Below are positions 13,801 to 25,301 of a stretch of DNA of 64,000 nucleotides, in pieces. The notes beneath the pieces are model-generated. The model was not told the origin of the DNA. It ran no database searches and saw only the letters and a program-made list of their open reading frames with translations. Numbering within the stretch: position 1 is the stretch's first letter; every line of letters starts with the position of its first letter. Source of the stretch: Rotaria sp. Silwood1 (lineage: Eukaryota; Rotifera; Eurotatoria; Philodinida; Philodinidae). The stretch lies in contig CAJNOP010000024.1 of the NCBI GenBank assembly GCA_905250075.1, positions 1,519,883-1,583,882 on the forward strand. Reading direction: 5' to 3'. A program made the position numbers and the translations under genes.

Positions 13801-16800
13801 AGCTTTGTATCTCTTTGTGATTTAGCCTTCGAGATTCTTTCAAAGGAATTTAATCTCATTTCATCGATAACTTTTTCTTTAATTTTTGAATATAATCAAC
13901 AAGTTAAGGCGTTAATAATAGAGAACATCAAAAATCACTACTTGCTCATTAAAATTTCACCTGTAAATATTACTAATTGTTAATACTCTTCCATTTTCCT
14001 ATAATACTAGTAGACAGGAAGGAATGTGAGTTTCCTATTTAATCACACAGTAACATCTATATCCGTAGGCAAGAACTTTCCAAAAGAGATACACACTAGT
14101 AGGAAAATAATTTTTTGTTTCGAAAAAACGACTTGTTTTAACCGTATTTCTCATCTTCAGGTACTTCTATTGAGACTACTAAAGAATCCTTGTCGATCCA
14201 ACGATTAATCATTAACCTTTAAGAGCCGAAGTAACTTCCGCTTATAAAAATGAGAATCTAATTAGAAAAAACAGAGATTATGGACCCTCAGTATACTTGT
14301 ACTATAGTTAAAAATAATTACCTTCTTCTTATTCTAAACCTACGCAACCTCCTTTGGCAGGAATATTCATCCCTGTAAAAATTCGAAAAAATAGGAATTT
14401 CGATCTGAAACTTTGCCTTTAGATAGTTTTGATAATACTTAATATGTTCCGAAATTTTCACTTAGAACAGATGCTTTCTTGCTGAGATATTCAAAATCCA
14501 AAAATCAGCTAAATTTTGCTAAAAACTTCAATATTCTGTATCTCGCGAAAGAAACAACAGTTGTTCCTGAAAATTTTGAAACTTTCTAAACACTACTAGG
14601 GCTATGTGTGAGCCAAGTTTCATGTTAGAAATACATTGTTTTGATTCTTCTATGAGGTTGGATGTCTCACGGAAGGAATTTTTTTATTGATCACAGCACA
14701 ATCTATCAGTAGATCGGTTAAAAGATTCTAGAATGCTGACATTGAATAGCTTGATGATAGGCTTAAGAGTGTAACATAAAATAAACTACACTGTATGTCG
14801 TATTTCCAAATAGATACAACTTTAGGGACGAAAGGTGTTATTGAAAAAAAGTCATCAGTCCTAAAAGATGTTTTGCTACGCCTGATAGCCACCTGAATAC
14901 TACATTTTGGTCTAGGTATGGGTTCGAAAGTCATATCAATCCAGAAAAATATTGGTTTTTGTCTACAAAATTTTTTATAAGACTTTGATTACAATTATTT
15001 AAATGTCCCTTGGAAGGGATATTCGACTCTTAAGGGTTAAAATATGGTCTCAACAGAAAAAACAATTTGTTGATGAAATTGAATGATATTTGTATGATTA
15101 TATTCAAAATAATTTAATTTTCTACATACCTTCTATCATTGGTTCATTGTTCTCAGGTTGTGAAACTATTGAAGTTTCATTTTGTGATAAAATATCATCA
15201 TTAGTTTGTTTATCATCTACTAATATTTGTTGTTCTTGTTCTTTAGATTCTATTGTTGTTGTTGTTGTTGCTATACTTGATTGATCATGAGTTTCAATAA
15301 TATTTTCAATTGAATTTATATCATATCCAAATTTTTCATTAATACATTCATTATCAATATAAAGAATAACATTAAATAAAGAATTTTTTTCATTAATTAT
15401 TGAAATTTCAATATTTTCTGAATCTGATTTATCTTCAATATATTGAAATGCATTATCTATTTCATTTGATTTAATACCATATAATTGACATCGTTTACTT
15501 TGATATGGATATGAACTTAATTGTTCACTACAAGATTTTAATGATGTTTTTGAACATATATTTGTATTACCATAATCAATATAACAAACATTAATATTAT
15601 CATTATTAGATTCATTTGATTGTATAATAGCACGATATGGTTCATTTTCAAATGTAGCAATAACTATTGTATTTGGTAATAATTGGTTAACTTCATCAAT
15701 TGTTAACGTTGGAGTATTTGATATTTCATTATTAATAAGATCAGCTATTTTATCTACTGTTTCTTTATCATCTTGAATAAAAAATTCATGTTGATTAGAT
15801 TCAATATGAACAATAAGACAATGAAGACGTTTTAATGTATTTTCAGATTTTAATCTAAAAAAAAAAAAAAATTTTATTAGAATAAATTTTTTGTGTATGT
15901 ATTTTGTTTTTGCTTTACTTAATTGCATTTGTTTGAAGTAAAATTTGAAGAAAATCATCAGATTCAAGAATAAATTTATTATCTGAAGTTTTTAATTTTA
16001 TTTTTCCTTGAAATTCTTTACCAGCACATTGATTTATTATTATTTCTATATTTACATTATTAAGAACTATAAAAATAAAAATTTATTTAAAAATAAAAAA
16101 AAAGAAAAATCTTTGTTTATTTATTATTACTTTGAATATTTTCAAATTTACATTGATAAGCATAAGGAGATGCTAAACAATGTTTTTTTTCTAATTGTCG
16201 TATTGTTTTTGAATTAACTTCAGTTGTATCACCAAAATCAATAAAACGAACTTTTATTTTATTAATATCAGTTAAAACGACAACAGCTAAAAAAATAAAA
16301 TAAAATCTTAAGAAAAAAGTTCACTAACTATCGGCAAAAAATTGAACAATCCTAGGGATATTAACTCTTCTTCCTGATGCATCTATAAAATAAAGTATAA
16401 CTACTTTACTTTTCTCTACGTTTGTTGATTCATTCGAATTCAAAAACGTCTTCAAAGATACACAAATTTTATGTTTACGAAAAATTTCAGTAGCAATCTG
16501 ATCAATCATCACTTCATATTTAAAAAAATATATAAATTATTTTTACCTCTATACCAACAATTATCAACACTTTTAGCTAAACATGCTTGACCAATTTTTA
16601 ATGAACTTAAATTTATTTCTGGTGCTTGTGAATATTCATTTTGTAAAGTTTCACTTAATATTGATAGTTCATCACCTTTAGATAATATTTGTATAAAAAA
16701 ATCATTTACTGTTTCAATATGACTAATCACATATTTAAATATATCTTTTGGTATTTCATTTTCAATAAAATGATCACCAGCTTCAAAATTAATATTTGTT

Positions 16801-19800
16801 GTTCGTATAGTTGAGAAATTATTAAATGTTTTTGTTGTATTATTATTATTCAAACTTAATTGTAATCCAGTACTATCACGATCTCGAAAATTATTACGAT
16901 CACTACCACCACGATTATTATTAAAACCACCTTGAATAAAAAGAAAATAAAAATTATTAGTATAATCATGAATTTCTAATACGATATATATTGTAATGAG
17001 TGTGAAACAAAAGTACTATTATTCTAATCTTACAGTAAATTTTGATCTCACGGATAAGTCTGTCATGGTCGGGATATTAATAAAATATGGCCTAAGCGCC
17101 GTTTTATTTAGGACTAATACTAATGACCATTTCAGAGTTAAATGGTTGTAGACATTTTTTGAATAACTTTTGATATGAACGAGATAGAGATCTGTGGTTT
17201 TCACCGTTGGATAGAGCAGATGAAGATGCATCGAATTATATATAGAAAGATTTTTCTAGCTGCTTTCGTATAGGTTTTACATAAAACTTCAAGAGAAACA
17301 GCATGCTTCTCAGGGTCACAATAGTCATTTATTGATTTTCAGGAGTGCGCTAGAATCGCCAAAGGAAGGGCTACAAAAATATATCACGACGCTGTTCCTA
17401 AATACTACCACTATGATATCCAAACCATAGGAACACAATTTGCCACCTCATTTTTTTTAACAAAATAATCGAAAAATGTAAATTTTTGCTGTATTTTGAT
17501 AGAAAAGCCACTTTTTTAAAGTAGGAGAAAAAAGCAATTCTTTGAAAACGTTTGACTAAACCGTTAGGAAAGTAGTTAGAAAAATCTTTCGATATATAAT
17601 TCGATGCGTCTTCATCTGCTCTTTCCAACGGTGAAAATCGGAGATCTCTATCTGGTTCTTATTAAAAGTTATTCAAAAAATGCTCACGACTATTTAACTC
17701 TGAAATGAATATTAGTTGAAAGAACTTGACAGTTAGAGCCAAAAAGCTCAAAAAAAAAAATGTTAGATGATGTTAAATATTTATAAATTTTACCTCCGCG
17801 TTGACCACCACGTTGACCTCGTCGTCCAAACTCTCCATGATCTCGATTATCTGTTTGATCACGACGATTTTGAAAACTACCACGAGTATTATTATTGAAA
17901 TTTTGTGATCGTTGCATATTATTTTCATAATGATCATCATTTTGATTTCGATTAAAATTATTTCGATCATGAAAATTTCCACCACGACCTTTTATTTCAA
18001 AAACAAAAAGAATTATTATTAAATAATGCAAAAAAACAAAATAAACAGTTACTACCTCGATCATGAAAACCTCCACCACGTTCTATAAATTATTAAATTG
18101 AAAATAAATAAAATAATTTTGAAGAAATTACTTACTAGAGAACGCACCTGAAGAAGATGCATTATAATCATTATTAGTGCCATCATTACTTCGATTCATA
18201 TGACGATCATTAAAACCACCCTGACCTTTTCAAATCAAATAAAAAAAGAAAACATTAATTAAATCATACTATGCCTACAAGTTTATCTTCTAGAGTTATT
18301 TCGTTTTCTTAAGATATATACAGACAACTATGGAAACATTCCAAGATTGAAATTCGAAAATTATTGAATTTATTAAGAAAGTCTGAAGATCTTAAGGTTG
18401 TTAAATAATTGATTCTACTCTATGTAATTTTATCAAAACTAAGTTTAAACTATTTTCTCGTAGCTTACTTCTGTTTTTATTTTTATTAATTAATTGAAAA
18501 TGACCGTAACCAAGAATATGCATGTATATATAAACCTTAGTAAACTAGGTCTATCATAAAATGAATTCACCCTTATGGCATATTTTTTTTAGAAGATCGA
18601 ATGTGTTTTTTAAGGAAATTTTCACTATAGGACCTACACATACTCATTAATACCAAAATTTGGACATTTTACCCACATAAATACTTCAACTAGACTAGTT
18701 TACATGGTAAACTTCAGAATTTTCGATACTAAGTCTCTCCAAGATATCGGTCCTTTAGCATAGATAATACCTGAAGTATGTATGTTCTCTATATGTACAA
18801 ATTTTCGGATTGAAATTGGAAAACTTCGGGTTCACAAAAAAAAACCTTATGAAACACTCGATAGTTTAGTCAAATTTCAATAGAACTTCAAATCATTTTA
18901 GAGTTTTTATTCGAACCTAATGTAATCCGCTAAAGAAGTTTTCTCATTAGTTCCAACTGAAAAAAACTAAACTGACACCTATAAATACTTTCTCATTAGA
19001 CAATTAACAAAATTTCATCTGAAATAAAAACTTGCTTCTAAAAGACAAAAGGACTTCATCAAATAAAAAAAACCAATCATATGTTTCTAAATTATTTTAA
19101 TTAATTACCTCCTCGATCAGAAGATTCATTACCACGATTAAAACCACCTCGTCGAAAACTATTTTCATTTGTTCTATCATCATATTTTTGAAAATGATTT
19201 CCTCTCATTAATTTTTCATTACGATCTTCATGAGAAAATCCACTAGCTATAAATTTCAAAAACAAAAAAATTTTTTTTTTTTTTTCTATCAAATTTTGAA
19301 CTTTATATTTACCACCATCAATTGAACGTTTTTGTTCAAATGATGTTTGTTGATTAACATAAGGTATTGATGATAAACGATTTTGATTATTTGCCATAGA
19401 TATTTTATCATCATCAGTTCGTTGATTATTAGATGAATTTGATAATTGTCGTGTAAATGTTTGTTGATTTGTAATATTAAAATTTGGTTTCATATTTTGT
19501 TCTTTATTCCATAGAGAATTTGATGGTATTGAATCTATTGTTTGTGAATATTGTTGATTATTACGATTATTTATATTTGTAAAACGTGGTATTTGTTCAT
19601 TAGATGAAGATATAACTGATGTTGTTAAATTTCCTGTTCCAAATCGACCAGGTTGTGTACGTGGAATATTTGTAGATGTTGGTAAAATATCATTTGTTCT
19701 ATGAGTCATTTGAAAACGTCCAGTTAAATCTTGATCATGATGATGTTTATTTGAATTATTATATATTTGTGATCTAAATATATTAATCTATTGATAATAG

Positions 19801-22800
19801 AAAAAACTTTTGTTTTTTTTTTTTTTTTTTACGCAATATAATTCGTATGTGTTTGATTAAAATTAGGACGATTATTTGAAATTGATGTTGGACTCTAAAT
19901 TAGATTTTAAATATAATGAATAATACAACAAACAAAAAAAAATTCTATATCAATTATTATTTAGAAATTTGATAGGTTTTATTTTTTTTTTATTAGAAAG
20001 AGTAAAGTTTTTACTATAATTGAAAATAAAATTACTTACTAATATATTTTTATCCGAAGAAAAAAGTATTTTATTAACAGATTGATTATCAGATAAAATA
20101 ACTTCAACAGGATAACATTCATTAATTATTGAACCTATTGATGTAATATGAACATGTTTATTTAATATTAAATTTTTTAAAGTACGAGTTAAATTTGCTG
20201 AATTTTGCTTTAAATAAAACATAAAAAAAAAAAAGAAAAATATGAAATTTGAAAATAAATTGTTTTTTTGTTTTTTTATTTCTATTTACCGATTCATCAT
20301 AACCACGTAAACGAAATGGTTGAGCAAAGTTTGGTATTGAAACAGAACTTTTATCAATTTGTAATAATTCTGATGTATCAACAAGAATTTCATCACCACG
20401 ATCAATAAGTTTAACTGATACTCGTGTTTCACTTTCACGATGTCTAATTACATAAGAAAAAAAAAAACAACGAAGGTTTTATGAAATATTTTTTTGTCCT
20501 TTTTGAAATTTTACTTTATTGTAACACGATGATATCTATCACCATGTTGTACAACACATGGAACACCTTTAACAAGAACATTTACACTCAATGATTGATC
20601 ATTAACAGAATTATTATTATAAAAATCTTCTAAATGTTTTGATAGATTTTCTAGATCATGTTCACGTAATTGAAAAACACCATAAAATTCAGCAGCACTA
20701 TGAACTTGTGTTATTAGATAAATTCCATCGTCTAAAATTTATCTAAGAATATAATAAATCAAATTAAATAATCAAACGTACGAGGTGGTAAAGTGGAAAT
20801 AGGCCATAATGAATTGTTAGGTGTTCTGAAATAATATTAATATGAAATTAAAGTTATTTAAGTTGATTCAAATTGATTTCATGAAGAAAGTTCTCTTTCA
20901 ATAGATTTTGAGACTATGTGAATTATCAATATATTGAAACAGTGTTTTATCTAGAGGGGGGCGCTGTCACCCTTCCCCCCGAGACTCGCGATCATCGCGC
21001 GACGAACTTATATGGCTTGCCCTCCCGAAAAAAATTTTTCGCTCCCCCCCCGAAATTTCAAATCGCCCCTCCGGAGAAAAGAACTGAGATCTTTAGGTTG
21101 TTATTGTAAGGATATCATATTTATACAAACACTTTTTTTTACTCAATACTACGATTTACATCAGAAAAAAATTTTCAACTTGAAACTTTGTACAGAAATA
21201 GAACTGAAAAAAAGAAAAATTTTTAGATAGTTTCGTGATTCTTATCATAAGAAGTGACTAACATGAAAGTGTGTCGTCTACATTACTGATAAGAGCACGT
21301 TGGAGAGGTTGCCGAGAATTTGACCGAATCTCAAAAATTTTCTATTCGATGGATTCTAATCGTTTTGATAAATATGCTAAATACTAAATACAAATAAATC
21401 GAGTAAAACAATCTTATATATTGCGGATGATTAAAAAATTTCATTAAAAGTATTAAAATATGATTCGCTTAGATCTAGATTCAAAATGTTGGACTCGAAG
21501 AGCTCTAACATCGATAGATTTGATGTTCTTATTTCAGGATAGAAGTAAATTAGAAGATTTGAAATTTTCATAATCAGTTGTTTTCAATAAATCTGTTGTT
21601 ATGCAAGATTTTAAGTTGAAATTTCTCTCATCAGTTCTAGGTGATAACAAATCCCCCCCAATCTTTTTATTAGTTTGCTCATTTAATTAATATTAATAAT
21701 CAAAGAGCTTGATGAAAATAATTAATAATCATATTCAGTTTTTTTTTTCCTCAAAACATTATAAAATGTTGTCTTATTGATTAATATCTAATATTTCAAA
21801 AAAACTCAATTTCAACTTACGATGTACTAGGAGGTTGTTGAATATTAGTATTTTGTAATCCAGTATTTAACATACGAATCTGTGATTGTTGTGACATATT
21901 ATTTGGATTATTATAAAATTCATTTTGTTGTGTAGATCTTTGTTGTTGTCTTATAGGAGTCATTCCTGATGCCATAAGTTGTGTTCGTACATATGATTGA
22001 TGTAATGGTTGATTTGAATTAAAGCTCGGACGTGGATGATTATTCATTGTTGTACGAGAAACTAATTTATTATCAACAAGAAATGTACCGAGATCTCCTA
22101 TTTCTATAATAGAAAAAAAAAAAAGAAACACAAAAATAATTTTTCTTTCTATTCTTATTTCATTTAACAATTATATTCTATTTAAAAATAACATTAACGA
22201 TGAAAATAATATTATTTTCATTAATATGAATGATTTAATATAAAGAATTTAATAAAAAATAAAAGAAAAAAAGGAGAAGCAAACAAATTTATTTTATATT
22301 ATTGAAAAAATTTTTACCCAGCACTTCAAATAGACACATATTGGGTTATATATAAACCAACCAATGCAAAATTTCCAAGCTAAACAACAGATAGCGCTAC
22401 ACATCAAGAGATGATATTATCAATGAAAAATCTGTTAGTTTTACTTTTAAACTTCAATAAGTTAATTAAAATAGAATAAAAAAAAAAAAGAAATTTCATA
22501 TATGTTAAAATCGAAAAATTTAATATTATGATTTTCTTAAAATGAGTAGAATTAGACTTATTATTGTTGCTTGAAAGGTTACTAATTATGAGAAAAATAT
22601 ATATATACGACTTAAAACTCATATCAATTAATTATATGTCGTTGCTTTTCAATATCCGAAAAGCTTTTTCAATAAAGATTCATTATGCAATGTAATATGT
22701 AGATTATTTCAATCGGTATTGAACAGAGAAGTGACAAAAATAGCTCGTTTGATAATCTGAAATTCTCTGTGACTTCTTATTCTATAGACTTAATTGACTT

Positions 22801-25301
22801 TTGCTTAAAAAAATGTGAAAACCTAGGATTTAAATCCGAGTGTTATGTGTACTTCAAAAAGTAAAAACACAGAAGCAATTTCCGGTAAGTATCTTTGCAA
22901 TAAGTGACTTAGCCTTCTTGTTTCTTAATGTTTTATATATCATTTTGTAGCCCGTAAAATTCTCTAGCGAATGATATATTATAGCTGAGGTTTTGTTTGA
23001 TTATGAGAGAAAAAGTTTGTTTTACGAAAAACGGGATAGGTCAATGTTCGCATAGAAAATAATGACATTTTTGCGATAACTCAGCAATTTCTTGACGAAT
23101 CATTTTCATCTTCGAACTCGACCGAGATATTGATGAGACGATTCTGCGTGCAAAATTTCATCATCATTGGACTACCCTCTGAAGAGTTTTCGTGTAAACG
23201 ATCGGCCGGACACACTGACCGATTCTATAGTGTACTCACTTTTTGAGTACACAAAAAACATATTAGACTACACTGCGTTGTGTAAAATATAATAGTAATA
23301 AAGGTCTAAAAAAAAAGGTGCTGAAGCTTCATATGCTTCATCAAACCAATAAAAACAAACCGACTCTTTTTAAAGAGTGTTTAAACAGAATATAAAAGCC
23401 CGAGTGTTTAAAGATGGATCTAAATTGACTTTCACATAAGGAATGGTTCGGAAACAGTGGCGTATCCAGGGATTGGGCAATTGCCCATAGCTCTAAAAGT
23501 TATTGATTTCTTTGAGACGATAACACCTGCCTAGAGCTGCCCATATCTCAAAATAGTTCCGCTGGAGAATTGTCCAGTACCCAACAATTTCTGGCTAAAG
23601 TTAAAATCAAAATCTCTTGACTGAAATTTTTATATTAATTCAATCGAATCATTGAAATGAAGTATATAGAAAATAACTTTATATTCATTCCTTTTTTAAA
23701 CTTCATATTGATCAAATAAATAATAACTTACTTGGAATATCAATTTCAACATCATAAATAATTTGATCTTGTTTTGAATGTACTTTACAACTAACATTAT
23801 TAACCATAAGTCTATTAAATTCATCATGTACTGGATCATTTGATTCCCATATTGATTGATCATTACCATTTAATGGATATATATTATATAAACAACATGG
23901 AATAGCTAATGCTGGTTTACAATGAAATTCTTCTGGTAATGGACGAATATTATTTATTGAAATATATTCTCTTTGACCAATATCAATAAAATAGACATAA
24001 ATTTTTGTTAAATCCGAATCAAAATCTTTAAAAATAAGAAAGATTTAAAACAAAAAAGAATTTTTTTTTCTTTTCTTATCAAACCAAATATAACAGCACG
24101 ATGCCATATAGCATGATTATCTTGTGCAGCAACTGGTTGATATTTAACTGGTATTGATATTGATCGAAGATTTTGTATAGCTTTTTGTAAATCATTTTGA
24201 AACTAATCAAAGAAAATTTTATTTTCAAAAAATAAAAAGAAAAGAGAATTTTTACACTCATATAAGAATTAATATTTTCTCGAAGATAAACATAAAAACG
24301 ACTTGGACATATATAATAAAGCATACGAATTTGATTCGATTGAATATAATCTAATCTTTCTAATGGAATATCTATACAAAAAAAAAAAAAAATTCTAATA
24401 ATAGACATATTTTTTTGTTTTTTTTTTCTTACATTTATATAAAAATTTATCATTCATAGGTATTACTAATCGTTGTATTTGATATTGTTCTAATTGAAAA
24501 GGAAAAGAATTATCAAAATAAGAAAATAAATTTTTTGTTTTTTTTTTACTTACGAAAATCTTTATTTAATGATATTTTTGATGATTTTTCTGTTATTTCA
24601 ACTTCTGATATATCTATTATTTCATTATAATTAATAAATTTTGCATAAAGAAATGTTGTTGTTAATCGTGAACGAAATTCATCAATTATTTTTATTGACC
24701 AACCATCTAATGGTTTTATTAAATTTACTAATGAACAATGAAATGCTAAACGATGTAATTGAATAAAACGTTTCTAATTAACAAAAAACAAAAAAAAAAA
24801 AAATAACTGTTTCCGTTTTTCTTTTTTTTTTTACATGTAATGGTCGTAGAAATTTAATTGGTATATATTGTACATCACCATAATCAATTTTAAATACACT
24901 AGCATTATCATTTGAATCTATTTGACGTATTAAACCACGATACCAATCTTCACTTTCAGATGGACATGCACAATAATCACCTATATTAAGTGTTTCATTT
25001 ATTTCTAAAGTATTTTTTCTATTAAATACAAAATAAAAAAATAAACTAATCAAGATTTTTTTTTTGGTTTTTTGTATACGTTAATGATTCAGAATATTCA
25101 GTATAAAGTTCTTGACCAAGTTTAAGAAGTGGATCACGAAAGAAATCTGAATGTAAATAAAAATCTATATAAAATAAAACAAGATTTTATTGAGAGAATT
25201 TATTTTTGTAGATAATTAAACAAACCATTTAAATCATTAACATGTGCAATAAATACTCGTTCAGTTGAACCAACATGATGATTTACAGTTGGAATATCCA
25301 T
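10807..25301 (-). CDS. Multi-Tudor-domain protein (seven Tudor domains, central RG-rich region)
   Basis: Twenty-five exons, transcript order: 25226-25301, 25080-25164, 24835-25018, 24554-24773, 24433-24489, 24256-24371, 24085-24202, 23732-24025, 21821-22103, 20782-20825, 20515-20731, 20290-20443, 20040-20207, 19833-19894, 19313-19773, 19109-19246, 18136-18225, 18056-18082, 17794-17988, 16547-16930, 16131-16286, 15919-16066, 15130-15854, 12276-13324, 10807-11058. The 5,703 nt give about 1,900 residues, and every junction phase closes. Seven Tudor cores lie near residues 64-113, 266-316, 545-600, 1108-1157, 1285-1335, 1523-1570 and 1688-1730. Domains 1 and 4-7 keep the WYR/YYR plus ID(Y/F)G(N/D) pattern typical of dimethyl-arginine readers; domains 2 (FIDIGQ) and 3 (LIDRGD) are degenerate. 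Residues about 845-1015 are RG/FxDRG-rich. The 350-codon exon 12276-13324 contains no Met. Family knowledge: such proteins scaffold germ granules and the PIWI-piRNA pathway by reading methylated arginines. No helicase, RING, MYND or KH domain is seen, so the exact TDRD orthologue is undetermined. A donor choice at 18136 (gtaagt preferred over gtgcgt) is ambiguous but both keep frame. Confidence 0.88.
17119..17713. mobile_element. Foldback / MITE-like inverted repeat in a Tudor-gene intron
   Basis: The segment about 17127-17270 reappears in reverse complement at about 17565-17709, with clear similarity over roughly 130-145 bases and a spacer near 300 bases. Shared blocks include CATTTCAGAGTTAAAT, ATTTTTTGAATAACTTTT, TTTTCACCGTTGGA and CATCGAATTATATAT. 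Long inverted repeats with no coding capacity fit a foldback or long-TIR non-autonomous DNA element. It lies wholly inside the 863-nt intron 16931-17793. Confidence 0.7.
20939..21090. repeat. GC-rich foreign-looking fragment in a Tudor-gene intron
   Basis: This stretch has runs of G and C (six Gs near 20956, eight Cs near 21047) and CpG-rich segments (around 20985-21003). It stands out from the surrounding AT-rich intron 20826-21820. No terminal repeats or reading frame of a known family was recognised; a degraded repeat copy is the simplest reading. Confidence 0.4.
23455..23600. repeat. Possible degraded hAT-like end in a Tudor-gene intron
   Basis: The sequence begins CAGTGGCGTATCCAGG, which resembles the terminal motif of hAT-type miniature elements. 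It is followed by GGGCAATTGCCC, a 12-base palindrome. No matching opposite terminus or target duplication was found, so this is at most a truncated copy inside the 1.6-kb intron 22104-23731. Confidence 0.35.

Noticed and set aside
16324..16512. 63-codon open frame within the 16287-16546 intron of the Tudor gene, ending with a VILYFID-type segment
   Set aside because: Reading through from the preceding exon meets a stop at once, and skipping the segment restores a perfect Tudor core (WYRAVVVLTD) across the flanking exons. Resemblance to a Tudor strand is probably chance.
10807..25301. Splitting the Tudor locus into two or three genes at the large introns
   Set aside because: All 24 junctions close in phase and there is no internal start with an upstream promoter-like gap; the exons after each large intron begin mid-codon or without Met.
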